Assembly: GCA_016931665.1 (NCBI GenBank)
Contig: JAFGEH010000164.1
Span: 1-14,425 of the forward strand
Reading direction: 5' to 3'
DNA: 14,425 nt
From: Candidatus Cloacimonadota bacterium
Lineage (GTDB): Bacteria; Cloacimonadota; Cloacimonadia; Cloacimonadales; TCS61
In this document: positions 1 through 6,890 of the stretch, in pieces
How the letters are laid out: every line of letters begins with the position of its first letter
Position numbering within the stretch: position 1 is the first letter of the stretch
Made by a program: the position numbers and the translations under genes
The notes under the pieces: model-generated
The model's input: the letters and a program-made list of their open reading frames with translations, nothing else
Database searches by the model: none
Told to the model about the DNA's origin: nothing

Positions 1-317
1 ACCAGGAACAACGACTGGTCGCCAAGCATTTCTTTAGGGACATGCATCTGCTCAAAGGTGTTGTTATCCATGAAAATATAAAAATCACCATCAAAATACA
101 GATAGGTCTTTTTATGCTTTTCAACCCGGACTTCTTCCAGTTTTTCGCTGGTGCGGAAAGTGTTTTCCAAAACCCTGCCAGTTCTAACGTTTTTCAGTTT
201 AGTGCGGACAAAAGCGCCGCCTTTGCCGGGCTTAACATGCAGAAATTCAATTATTTCGTAAAGATCATCCTTGAATCTGATAATCATTCCATTTCTTATA
301 TCAGATGTTGTGGCCAT
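1..317 (-). CDS. efp: Elongation factor P, N-terminal part (cut by window edge)
   Basis: EF-P binds ribosomes stalled on consecutive prolines and helps peptide bond formation. Reading the minus strand from ATG at 317 gives 105 residues, open to the left edge, starting MATTSDIRNGMIIRF. This is the KOW-like N-terminal domain followed by the start of the second (OB) domain, with the typical HVKPGKGGAFVR loop. The tip lysine, K32, is the position that is beta-lysylated, hypusine-like modified, 5-aminopentanolated or left bare in different bacteria. A good ribosome binding site (GAAGGAGATAAG before ATG) fixes the start. The visible part is about 55-60% of a usual 185-188 residue EF-P. It is on the same strand as the 523-1224 gene but separated by 205 bases, so it probably has its own promoter. 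No modification enzyme (EpmA/B, EarP or YmfI type) is in this window. Confidence 0.97.
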   Translation of the reverse strand, partial: MATTSDIRNGMIIRFKDDLYEIIEFLHVKPGKGGAFVRTKLKNVRTGRVLENTFRTSEKLEEVRVEKHKKTYLYFDGDFYIFMDNNTFEQMHVPKEMLGDQSLFL

Positions 318-358
318 CTTATCTCCTTCTTTCGGAAAGGGAAAGTCTTCAATTAATC

Positions 359-387
359 AGTATATAATCCCAATCCGGGGAACTAAA
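359..387 (-). promoter_or_regulatory. Possible promoter of efp
   Basis: On the minus strand a TATACT hexamer (364 to 359) lies 17 bases after TTTAGT (387 to 382), about 41 bases before the efp start codon. The -10 is 5/6 to the sigma70 consensus; the -35 is only 3/6. It is the best candidate in the 205-base gap between the accessory operon and efp, but weak. The rest of the gap (about 420-522) holds AT-rich imperfect hairpins (463-501) and no convincing terminator. Confidence 0.3.
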
Positions 388-522
388 ATTTTACTGGGCT
401 TGATTATGGCAAGTAAAAAAACGTAAGTTGTCCAGTTTTATCAGGTTGAGGTTTGCATATCCGGGAATAAATTTTAAAATTCCTTGGATAATATATCCTC
501 GGCTATTTTTTGGAATAAATGA

Positions 523-1224
523 TTATGTATGAAGAAATTTCTCAAGATCAATACCACGTTTTTTAATTCTATGCTTGAAATAAGGAATAAAGCCAGAGAG
601 AACCAGTAAACAGGCGAAGGCGACCATAGACCAGCTGACGAAGAGACGTTCATGCAGAAACCTGTTAAGTAATGCTTCCAGGCAAAGCAGAAAAACACCA
701 AGGCTTATGAAAAAAACAAAAACAATATTAAGAGCACGTAATTTGAATTTTCTTATTAATAGGACTGAAGATTCCAGATTGATGACAGTGAATATCAGAA
801 AGGGAAAAACGAATTTTCCGAACCATGGTTTTCCCGGGATCAAGAGATTCAGAGCCCATAAAAACAACATCAATAAAATTATTTCGCATAATAAGGAGAT
901 ATATATACTCTTCCGGATCTTCACTCCCAAAGTAACAGCCAGCCAGATATAACCTATGGCAACTAGCGGGATTCTGGACCAGCCAATTGACCAACCGTAG
1001 GCAAAATCAACGGCAAAAACCACCAGGAAACCACTGATCATCAGGAAAGTAAATAAATCCCAAATCCACTTTCCCATATTATTTCTTACCGGCTTAACAG
1101 GAAGATAATCATGATCTTTTTCATTTTCTGTGTTATTTGATGAACCATCCAACGCTGATCCGCATAAAGGACAAATTGAAGTTCCTTCTTTGAGTTCTAC
1201 TCCGCAATTGGTACATATAGGCAT
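523..1224 (-). CDS. Zinc-ribbon, multi-helix membrane protein (DUF6320-like)
   Basis: A 233-residue protein beginning MPICTNCGVELKEGTSICPL. The N-terminus is a zinc ribbon with four cysteines (C4, C7, C18, C21), then a polar linker (about 25-50), then roughly six hydrophobic segments (about 53-72, 84-102, 107-128, 136-156, 165-185, 195-215) and a basic C-terminal tail. I recognise the layout as that of the DUF6320 proteins often encoded beside alcohol-acetyltransferase-like proteins, and such a gene is immediately upstream. The function is unknown; a cytoplasmic metal-binding or partner-recruiting head on a membrane domain is inference. An upstream in-frame extension exists, but the start at 1224 is chosen because an AGGAG site sits 5 bases before it and the codon overlaps the stop of the preceding gene by one base (TAATG), implying translational coupling. 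Confidence 0.8.
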   Translation of the reverse strand: MPICTNCGVELKEGTSICPLCGSALDGSSNNTENEKDHDYLPVKPVRNNMGKWIWDLFTFLMISGFLVVFAVDFAYGWSIGWSRIPLVAIGYIWLAVTLGVKIRKSIYISLLCEIILLMLFLWALNLLIPGKPWFGKFVFPFLIFTVINLESSVLLIRKFKLRALNIVFVFFISLGVFLLCLEALLNRFLHERLFVSWSMVAFACLLVLSGFIPYFKHRIKKRGIDLEKFLHT

Positions 1225-2513
1225 TATTGCTCCTCTTCTACCAAGACAGGAATGCCATCCTCCACCAGTTTGGTAAAAAAACACCTTTCAAAATCCCGGT
1301 TTCTGATAGTGCTGCCGATATTTATATGAATGTTTTCATTGTAACTTATTACGCAACAGCTTTTCTTCATGATCTGATTGGGAAGGAAAAGAACATTGAA
1401 AGAATCGATCTCCGCCGCCATCTGTTCCGGCAGAATGATCAGGCCCAGATTGGAAAGTACGCCTGAGTAGATCTTCTCTCCCAGGCGTAAATATAACCGG
1501 GATAGATATAGATTTTTCATAAACAGCGGAATAATCCGAATAAAGGGATTTAATTCTGCTGCAACGTTTCTTGATATATGACGGGACAGTTCTTTATCAT
1601 CCACCTGGATCTTCATACTATGATGTACCTTTTTGAGAATATCAGAGAATCCGTAATTACCCAGAATCAGATCAATTTCCGGTGAAACGTAGAGGGAAAA
1701 ATTTCTCATCGTTCTGGCAGGATAGAACTTTCTCATATCCACGGGAATTTCCAGTCTGATCAGCGAACTATCCGGCTTCATGCCATTTCTGACATAATTT
1801 TGGTAAATTACCGTGAGACTATGAATATACACTGAGGCCAGATAATCGGTAATAGAAACACCTTTATTCCGGCACAAAATCAGGATCTTTTCAACGTCTG
1901 CCTTTCCTGTAATAATTCTGAAATCATTTTCCGGAGACTGATTTTCTTTCAAGTGAAATGCTCTGGCCAGATTAGGGGGTTTAGGTATTCCTGATTTAAA
2001 GAAGAATCTGTGTGCATCGAGAAATTCATCAGGATCGGGCCTTTGATCGGGAGTAAGAATATTATCATGTTTATCAATTTTAATGCCATTTAAACGCAAA
2101 TATTCAGCAGTAAGGCTGGCCAGAAAACGTATACCTCCGTTTCCATCTGTAAGAATATGAGAGATATCAACGGCGATTATCTTACCCCTTACACTCACGC
2201 TGATCAGATGAGAGGTTCTGCTTCTGATCAGAAGATCAGACTTTCCAATATGCCTCAGTAGCTTGATATCTGGAATATCCTGATGCTTCTGCAGATAGTA
2301 CCAGAACAGCCCCTGATGCAGAAATACCTGAAAATATGGGAAGCGGGGCATTATTCTGGCCAATGCTTCCTGAAGTTTCCATAATTTAACCGGTTCTTTG
2401 AGGGTTACGGTAATCCGGAAAAAAGCTGGAGAGCGTTTAGCGGAAGTTGCAGGATATATTTTAGCTGCATTATCCAGGGTCAACCAGTCTTTCCGGGTCT
2501 GATTGTTTTCCAT
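1224..2513 (-). CDS. Condensation/alcohol-acyltransferase superfamily protein
   Basis: A 429-residue, cytosolic-looking protein with no signal peptide or membrane segments. It looks like a CoA-dependent acyltransferase of the BAHD/condensation fold (alcohol acetyltransferase, PapA5 and WES relatives). The N-terminus (about 14-65, IYPATSAKRSPAFFRITVTL and on) matches the family's first strand-helix unit. The active-site motif HHxxxDG is present as SHILTDG at 118-124, so the second, catalytic His (H119) and D123-G124 remain while the first His is Ser. Acyl donor and acceptor cannot be read from sequence. The start codon at 2513 has AAGGA 7 bases upstream. It follows the CPBP gene by 20 bases and overlaps the next gene by one base, so the three form one operon. 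The usual partner of such proteins is DUF6320, as here; lipid or glycolipid acylation is a guess. Confidence 0.82.
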   Translation of the reverse strand: MENNQTRKDWLTLDNAAKIYPATSAKRSPAFFRITVTLKEPVKLWKLQEALARIMPRFPYFQVFLHQGLFWYYLQKHQDIPDIKLLRHIGKSDLLIRSRTSHLISVSVRGKIIAVDISHILTDGNGGIRFLASLTAEYLRLNGIKIDKHDNILTPDQRPDPDEFLDAHRFFFKSGIPKPPNLARAFHLKENQSPENDFRIITGKADVEKILILCRNKGVSITDYLASVYIHSLTVIYQNYVRNGMKPDSSLIRLEIPVDMRKFYPARTMRNFSLYVSPEIDLILGNYGFSDILKKVHHSMKIQVDDKELSRHISRNVAAELNPFIRIIPLFMKNLYLSRLYLRLGEKIYSGVLSNLGLIILPEQMAAEIDSFNVLFLPNQIMKKSCCVISYNENIHINIGSTIRNRDFERCFFTKLVEDGIPVLVEEEQ

Positions 2514-2533
2514 TATTGTATCCTTGAATATCT

Positions 2534-3241
2534 TCAGAAATAAATCATAATATCCATTAACGGATCATTATTTAAGACAAAATAATATAAAAAAGTAGCA
2601 AACCATCCATGAAATATACCTATGGTCCAGATATTGCCGAAGCGAAGAAACGAACTGACAGTAATAATACCCAGAAAGAATGAAGCTACCACCAGGGGTA
2701 GTTCGGGGAAATGAATCAGGGCGAAAAAAAACGCAACCGAAATCACTATGGTCGTGCGGGTCATCACTCCCCGGGTAATCCTGTTTAGATTCCCAGCCAT
2801 TAGTACTGCAATCAGATATTGCTGGATAACTCCCCAGAAAGGATATAATATTAAGACAATAAAAAAATTGGTATTAATAAGCGGGTTACCTCTAATAAGG
2901 CCATAGAAGATAAAACTTGTAATCGAAATAATCGTTGCCGGTCCCACTACCGTCAGGCTGCTGAAAAAATTCATCCGAGTGAACCCCCATTGACTGAGCA
3001 GGGAAGGTTTCAGAATACCTCTTAAAGTGATAAACAGGATAACGAGAATTAATCCGGTAATGATGAAATAAAACTTACTGTTCAGCAAATCACCAACTAC
3101 GATTTTGCTGATTCCCATTAATAAAACAGTGGCTATTTCAACCAGATGCCACTTATTTTTTTCCACATACGCGTAAGATAAATTCATCACAAAATCCTTT
3201 ACCGATATTATGACCGGGGAGATTTTATTATCTGAACTCAT
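2534..3241 (-). CDS. CPBP (Abi/CAAX-like) family membrane protein with degenerate motif 1
   Basis: A 235-residue protein with about six to seven hydrophobic segments. The C-terminal half matches the CPBP/Abi family (PF02517; Rce1-like intramembrane glutamic proteases). Motif 2 is FALIH (H177) and motif 3 is FHGWFATFLYY (H211). Motif 1, normally EExxxR, reads GVIQQYL, so both catalytic glutamates are glutamines (Q140-Q141) and the arginine is missing. Proteolysis by the Rce1 mechanism is therefore doubtful. First gene of a three-gene operon with the acyltransferase and zinc-ribbon protein. Start choice is uncertain: ATG at 3241 has GAGGG only 2-3 bases away, whereas the in-frame ATG at 3187 (M19, just before the sequence NLSYAYVEKN) has AAGGA at 7 bases, giving 217 residues without losing the core domain. 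Confidence 0.8.
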   Translation of the reverse strand: MSSDNKISPVIISVKDFVMNLSYAYVEKNKWHLVEIATVLLMGISKIVVGDLLNSKFYFIITGLILVILFITLRGILKPSLLSQWGFTRMNFFSSLTVVGPATIISITSFIFYGLIRGNPLINTNFFIVLILYPFWGVIQQYLIAVLMAGNLNRITRGVMTRTTIVISVAFFFALIHFPELPLVVASFFLGIITVSSFLRFGNIWTIGIFHGWFATFLYYFVLNNDPLMDIMIYF

Positions 3242-3310
3242 TCCCTCAAAATATGTTAGAGGGTTGCTGCTACGTTGTACACAATCCCTGCATACATATG
3301 GACGTTTCTT

Positions 3311-3339
3311 AAACTATTCTCCGGATGATAAAATGTCAA
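3311..3339 (-). promoter_or_regulatory. Probable promoter of the CPBP-acyltransferase-DUF6320 operon
   Basis: Minus strand: perfect -35 TTGACA (3339 to 3334), 17-base spacer, weak -10 TAGTTT (3316 to 3311). It lies about 70 bases before the upstream start candidate at 3241. The -35 is strong; the -10 assignment is tentative. Confidence 0.4.
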
Positions 3340-3379
3340 GACAATACAAATAATGAATAATTACAACATCAACTTAAAA

Positions 3380-3437
3380 TTGACAAACGCGGTCATATGT
3401 TTTTTTTGACGAATTGTATCAGTGAAAGAGTTATACA
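3380..3437 (+). promoter_or_regulatory. Possible promoter region of the outer-membrane-protein operon
   Basis: Two -35-like hexamers precede the gene at 3459: TTGACA at 3380-3385 and TTGACG at 3406-3411. A -10-like TTATAC/TATACA sits at 3431-3437, 19-20 bases after the second -35, longer than the usual 17. TTGACA has no good -10 at 16-18 bases (a T-run is there). The 217-base intergenic stretch is shared with the divergent operon. It is likely to hold promoters for both, but exact hexamers are uncertain on this side. Confidence 0.35.
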
Positions 3438-3458
3438 CATTTTAAATTAGAGGTGAAG

Positions 3459-4658
3459 ATGAAGTATAAATTTAGCCTGTTATTTCTGCTGCTGGCTGCA
3501 ATATTGACAGCTAATTCGGTTTTTTCCCTGTTAGGAACTCCTTGGCGTTACTATGGTAATGATGTTTACGGAATGGGAATGGGAGAATCCGGAGGAAGCG
3601 ATCTTTTCAGAATCAATACTAATTATTTCAATCCGTCTCTGGCCACTACTGCCAATAAAGTCATATTTTCCACGGCTACCAGTCTCGGTTTCATCTGGTA
3701 TAAAGACAAACATAGTACTTATCGGGATGACGGTCTGTATTTTCCTTATTTCACTTTTGCTATTCCTCTGAACCAGCATAAAATAGCCTTCAGTTTCAAT
3801 TCTTCCACGTCAGGTAATATCGAGAATGAAAGTGAGGGTATCTGGGAGGAGCTGGCCTACAATGAGATCAATCGATTAAGCAGCAGCATTTACAAGGTCG
3901 ATTTATTGTATGCACTGAAAAACGATATAATCAATGCCGGTATAGCCCTGAATTATTATTTTGGACATCGTACCCGGTATTGGAAAATGGATTTTGAAAG
4001 CAGCTCTCTGGTTGACCCGAAATATGAGCTGGAAAAGAACTTCAGCCAGGCCGGATATTCTCTGGGAATAAGTAAAAAGCATAAAAATATTTCCTGGGGG
4101 CTGGCTTACAGTTCACCGGTCAATCTTCAGGGCGATATTATCTTCAAATATGTTCATGCACCTTATGCCGACACCCTGGATACAGATACGGATTATATCT
4201 ATCAGCTGCCAGCGGTTGCCAGCGGAGGCATTGTCTGGCGCTGGCAGGAAAAGTTCAAGACAGCTCTTGATTTTGTTTACGAATTCAGCAGCGGACTTGA
4301 TAATTTTGATAACGACAGCTACAAGCTTGCAGCCGGTTTCGGCTATGACCCTCTCAGTGGATACGGCCAGTGGTGGCAGCAGATACCATATCGACTGGGG
4401 ATTTATTATCGTGAATTACCTTTCGAAAGCAATTTAAATCCTGTTACAGAATTTGGTGTAACTGCCGGAATATCTATTCCACTTCGCTCACCGGATCAGA
4501 AAATAGATCTGGCCCTGGGCTGGTCGCAAAGAGGCAATATTAACGATAACGATCTTCAGGATCAATCTCTTCTTCTTACACTGGGAGTGACTGGTTTTGA
4601 TATTTTCAGCAAACGCCAGAAAAAAACCGCTCATCGCGATATACCCATGCCAGATTGA
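3459..4658 (+). CDS. Predicted outer membrane beta-barrel protein with signal peptide
   Basis: A 399-residue exported protein. The N-terminus MKYKFSLLFLLLAAILTANS is a classic signal peptide with cleavage likely near residues 20-23. The mature part shows alternating polar/hydrophobic strands rich in Tyr, Trp, Phe and Gly with polar loops (for example DLLYALKND, LGISKKHKN, LDFVYEFSSGL, LALGWSQRGN), as in a transmembrane barrel. The early segment with GTPWRYYGND and NPSLATTANK resembles UPF0164/PorV/FadL-like barrels seen in FCB bacteria, but I cannot assign a substrate. The start ATG at 3459 is preferred over GTG at 3453 because AGAGG lies 5 bases before it. It is the first gene of a long same-strand run to 9196, ending 9 bases before the RecJ-like fragment. 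Whether it shares function with the lipid/glycan genes downstream is unknown. Confidence 0.8.
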   Translation: MKYKFSLLFLLLAAILTANSVFSLLGTPWRYYGNDVYGMGMGESGGSDLFRINTNYFNPSLATTANKVIFSTATSLGFIWYKDKHSTYRDDGLYFPYFTFAIPLNQHKIAFSFNSSTSGNIENESEGIWEELAYNEINRLSSSIYKVDLLYALKNDIINAGIALNYYFGHRTRYWKMDFESSSLVDPKYELEKNFSQAGYSLGISKKHKNISWGLAYSSPVNLQGDIIFKYVHAPYADTLDTDTDYIYQLPAVASGGIVWRWQEKFKTALDFVYEFSSGLDNFDNDSYKLAAGFGYDPLSGYGQWWQQIPYRLGIYYRELPFESNLNPVTEFGVTAGISIPLRSPDQKIDLALGWSQRGNINDNDLQDQSLLLTLGVTGFDIFSKRQKKTAHRDIPMPD

Positions 4659-4667
4659 TGAACGGCC

Positions 4668-4949
4668 ATGAAATTTCACTGGGAATATTCCGAACCGGAA
4701 GGCCTTTCTTTGTTTGATCAGATAAAAAAAAACAGAAATTTAACTTCAGATTTTTTTTCTAAAACTCCCGATGACCTTCCCTCACCAGAATTGCTCAACG
4801 ATCTGGAGAAGACAGCTGACAGATTGATTCAAGCCCTGCAGAAAAAAGAAAAGATTTTTATCTTCTACTGCAGTATAATGATTCCGGATGAAAAACCATC
4901 GATTATCGATGAATGTTATTCAGGAGTAAGATATGATTATAGATCATGA
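4668..4949 (+). pseudogene. Truncated RecJ-like N-terminal fragment (or small hypothetical protein)
   Basis: A 93-residue reading frame. Residues about 11-65 look like the N-terminal lead-in of single-strand exonuclease RecJ: a FDQIKKNR segment, then a SPELLNDLEKTADRLIQAL helix and KKEKIFIF. In RecJ this is followed directly by the catalytic DHH block (GDYDVDG or HDDPDG). Here the sequence continues YCSIMIPDEKP and ends after 27 more residues, with no DHH motif. Dropping one T near 4884 would give the reading QYNDPDEKP, slightly closer to HDDPDG, after which similarity still stops. So the gene appears to be a RecJ remnant cut by deletion and frameshift, or a small protein of unknown role. The start lacks a clear ribosome binding site. 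Its 3' end overlaps the ferredoxin gene by 17 bases and contains that gene's ribosome binding site, so translation through it may still matter. Confidence 0.5.
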
Positions 4950-5109
4950 TCTCTGCGATATCTGCGGAACCTGTGTTGCTGTTTGTGCCGCTGACGCGAT
5001 CCGGGTAAGTGAATTTCTGGTAACTATTGATGATGCGTTATGTACTAAATGTGGAGCATGCCTGCGAGTTTGTCCGATCAAAGCTATTCGGGAGGGCAAG
5101 GATGTTTAG
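4933..5109 (+). CDS. Small 2[4Fe-4S] ferredoxin
   Basis: A 58-residue protein starting MIIDHDLCDICGTCVAVC. It has two complete four-cysteine cluster motifs: C8-C11-C14-C18 and C37-C40-C43-C47 (CTKCGACLRVCP), the latter with the usual proline. It should be a cytosolic low-potential electron carrier with two cubane clusters. GGAG lies 6 bases before ATG at 4933. Its last 8 bases overlap the start of the geranylgeranyl-reductase-family gene, and that gene's ribosome binding site (GGAGGGCAAGG) is inside this frame, so the two are translationally coupled and presumably made in matching amounts. From the known requirement for a neighbouring ferredoxin by the Methanosarcina acetivorans geranylgeranyl reductase, I infer that it is the reductant of the flavoenzyme next door. 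The fold is certain; the partnership is inferred. Confidence 0.95.
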   Translation: MIIDHDLCDICGTCVAVCAADAIRVSEFLVTIDDALCTKCGACLRVCPIKAIREGKDV

Positions 5110-6292
5110 GGATTTTTATGATGTGATAATAGTCGGTGCAGGACCAGCCGGAAGTGTGGCAGCCAGATTTGCGGCCGAGAATGGGGCATCTGTCTTGTTG
5201 CTGGAGAGAGACAGAGAGCCAGGAATCCCCGTAAGATGTGCAGAAGGAGTATCTCATAACGGCATCATTCCTTTTATCGAGATCGATTCCCGCTGGATAG
5301 CATCAACCATAAATGTAGCCCGGCTGCAGTCACCGGACGGCAATGTGGCGGTTATGTATAATAATGGTGTAGGTTATGTACTGGAAAGAAGGATTTTTGA
5401 TGCTGCCCTTGCAGAAAAAGCATGTAATTCCGGTGTCCATCTTCTCACTAAAGCGGATGCGACAGGATTGCTTTTCGACCAGGGTAAGATAACGGGAGTC
5501 AAGTTTATCCATCAGGGAAAGGAAAATAAGGTAAAGTGCCGAATCGTTATTGGGGCCGACGGGGTTGAATCGAGAGTCGGCAGGTGGGCTGGTTTGAAGA
5601 CTGCCGTCAGGTTGGAAGACATCGACACCTGTATTCAGTATACCCTTGCCGGCATTGAAGTGCAGGCAGATACCTGCGAATTTTATTTCGGCAATGAAGT
5701 AGCGCCCGGAGGGTATATCTGGGTCTTTCCCAAATCCCCTGATAAGGCGAACGTGGGAATTGGGGTTTCCGGGCATAGAACTCAGAACAAAGGGCCTAAA
5801 GAATACCTGGATTCGTTTGTGCAGCAAAGGTTTCCCAAGGGACAGGCTGTTTATACGGTTTATGGGGGTGTTCCCACAGCAGCGACCCTCAGGGAAATTG
5901 TGGCAGATAATTTAATGCTGGTAGGAGATGCTGCTCGACAGGTCAATCCCATAACTGGCGGGGGAATAGTCCAGGCTATGATTGCTGCTTCCCTGGCCGG
6001 AAAAGTGGCGGCAGAGGCTTGCCTGAAAGATCGAACAGATAAGAAGTACCTAAGCAAATACCCCAAGGAATGGGATAAAAAACTGGGTCATAAACAGCAG
6101 GTTATGCATAAAATGAAAAACCGTTTCCTGAATATGCCCGATTATAAATTCAATGAAATTGTCAGTTTCTGTAAGAAAATTCCTGAAGATAAATTTACCC
6201 TGGGTGAACTTTTCAAAGAAGCTATTAAAGAAGATCCCAAACTGGTTATGGAAATTGCCACATCCTTTGTGGTGACCAAACTAAAACAATAA
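5102..6292 (+). CDS. Geranylgeranyl reductase family flavoprotein
   Basis: A 396-residue FAD enzyme that should saturate isoprenoid double bonds. Visible motifs: N-terminal dinucleotide-binding VGAGPAG (11-17) with the acidic strand end LLLERD (about 32-37); RCAEG (46-50), where archaeal enzymes also keep a cysteine near the flavin; IGADG (150-154); the substrate-pocket YIWVFP (205-210), the YxWxFP signature of this family; and the second FAD motif VGDAARQVNPITGGGI (274-289). Length is normal for archaeal digeranylgeranylglycerophospholipid reductases. The frame is open upstream to 5027, but that part overlaps the ferredoxin, and GGAGG before 5102 fixes the start at MFRDFYDVII. It overlaps the kinase gene by one base (TAATG). 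Possible substrates: polyprenol/polyprenyl phosphate, archaeal-type ether lipid, or a quinone tail. The neighbours favour a prenol or prenyl phosphate, but this is inference. Confidence 0.93.
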   Translation: MFRDFYDVIIVGAGPAGSVAARFAAENGASVLLLERDREPGIPVRCAEGVSHNGIIPFIEIDSRWIASTINVARLQSPDGNVAVMYNNGVGYVLERRIFDAALAEKACNSGVHLLTKADATGLLFDQGKITGVKFIHQGKENKVKCRIVIGADGVESRVGRWAGLKTAVRLEDIDTCIQYTLAGIEVQADTCEFYFGNEVAPGGYIWVFPKSPDKANVGIGVSGHRTQNKGPKEYLDSFVQQRFPKGQAVYTVYGGVPTAATLREIVADNLMLVGDAARQVNPITGGGIVQAMIAASLAGKVAAEACLKDRTDKKYLSKYPKEWDKKLGHKQQVMHKMKNRFLNMPDYKFNEIVSFCKKIPEDKFTLGELFKEAIKEDPKLVMEIATSFVVTKLKQ

Positions 6293-6882
6293 TGAGTGAT
6301 AAATATCAGCAGGAGGTATGGCGTAAGCTGATTCATATCAGTTCGATTATTCTCCCCGTTTTATTCAGATATGTCTTTATGAATAATCGAAAGCTGATGT
6401 TTCTGGTTCTGATACCTCTTTCCCTTCTAATGCTTGTTATAGAAATGATGAGAATGGAATGTAAACCCTGTAACAGGTTGTTCAGAAAATTATTTGGCCC
6501 GGTTCTACGTCAACAGGAAGAGGTCAGCTTTACCGGGGCAACTTATCTGCTGATTTCTTCTGTTGTCTGCATAGGGCTTTTTCCAGCTGAAATTGCCTTT
6601 GTTTGTCTGGCTTTTCTGGCTGTTGGAGATACTTTTGCTGCTGTCATCGGTGTCTCTTTTGGAAAAAGAAAGCTGGCTGGAGGTAGAAAAAGTGTAGAAG
6701 GAAGTTTAGCCTGCTTCGTAGTTACCTTTCTGTTCGCCCTGTTTTGGCTTTATCCGCTGGTGGCATTGACAGGAGCAATTCTGGCTACCCTGGCTGAAAT
6801 GAGTGGATTACCACTGGATGATAACTTGAAAATACCGATTGTATCTGGGCTTGGAATGTCTCTGATCAACATTTTTGTATAG
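6292..6882 (+). CDS. Dolichol/phytol kinase-like CTP-dependent lipid kinase
   Basis: A 196-residue integral membrane protein with about six to seven helices, of the SEC59 (dolichol kinase), VTE5 (phytol kinase) and DGK1 (CTP-dependent diacylglycerol kinase) family, related to CDP-diglyceride synthases. Family marks are RKLIH (11-15), the block around FGPVLRQQEEVSFTGATYLL (68-87), VGDTFAAVIGVSFGKRKL (111-128) and the signature KSVEGSLA (133-140), ending with a DDNLKIPIVSG segment (176-186). The expected reaction is CTP + lipid alcohol to lipid phosphate + CDP. Automatic annotation often calls such proteins phosphatidate cytidylyltransferase; the KSVEG block and small size fit the kinase branch better. 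Start ATG overlaps the reductase stop by one base, so supply is coupled. Between a prenyl reductase and a prenyl-phosphate sugar transferase, the best guess for its substrate is a (partly saturated) polyprenol. Confidence 0.88.
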   Translation: MSDKYQQEVWRKLIHISSIILPVLFRYVFMNNRKLMFLVLIPLSLLMLVIEMMRMECKPCNRLFRKLFGPVLRQQEEVSFTGATYLLISSVVCIGLFPAEIAFVCLAFLAVGDTFAAVIGVSFGKRKLAGGRKSVEGSLACFVVTFLFALFWLYPLVALTGAILATLAEMSGLPLDDNLKIPIVSGLGMSLINIFV

Positions 6883-6890
6883 GAGTAATC

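Noticed and set aside
42..356. 104-residue plus-strand open frame at the left end
   Set aside because: It is antisense to efp, whose protein sequence and ribosome binding site are unmistakable.
463..517. AT-rich hairpins (GGAATAAATTTTAAAATTCC; GGATAATATATCC followed by CTATTTTTT) after the DUF6320-like gene
   Set aside because: The stems are short or interrupted, and the T-run follows the hairpin on the plus strand, where no gene ends; it does not make a terminator for the minus-strand gene.
707..952. Plus-strand frame inside the zinc-ribbon membrane gene region
   Set aside because: Shadow of the 523-1224 gene, with no domain and no convincing translation signal.
3266..3280. Short inverted repeat TTGTACACAA as an operator
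   Set aside because: Only four paired bases per arm and no regulator gene nearby to connect; likely chance.
5330..5827. 165-residue open frame on the minus strand opposite the reductase gene
   Set aside because: It lies wholly inside the strongly supported reductase, has no recognisable domain, and its composition is that of an antisense shadow.
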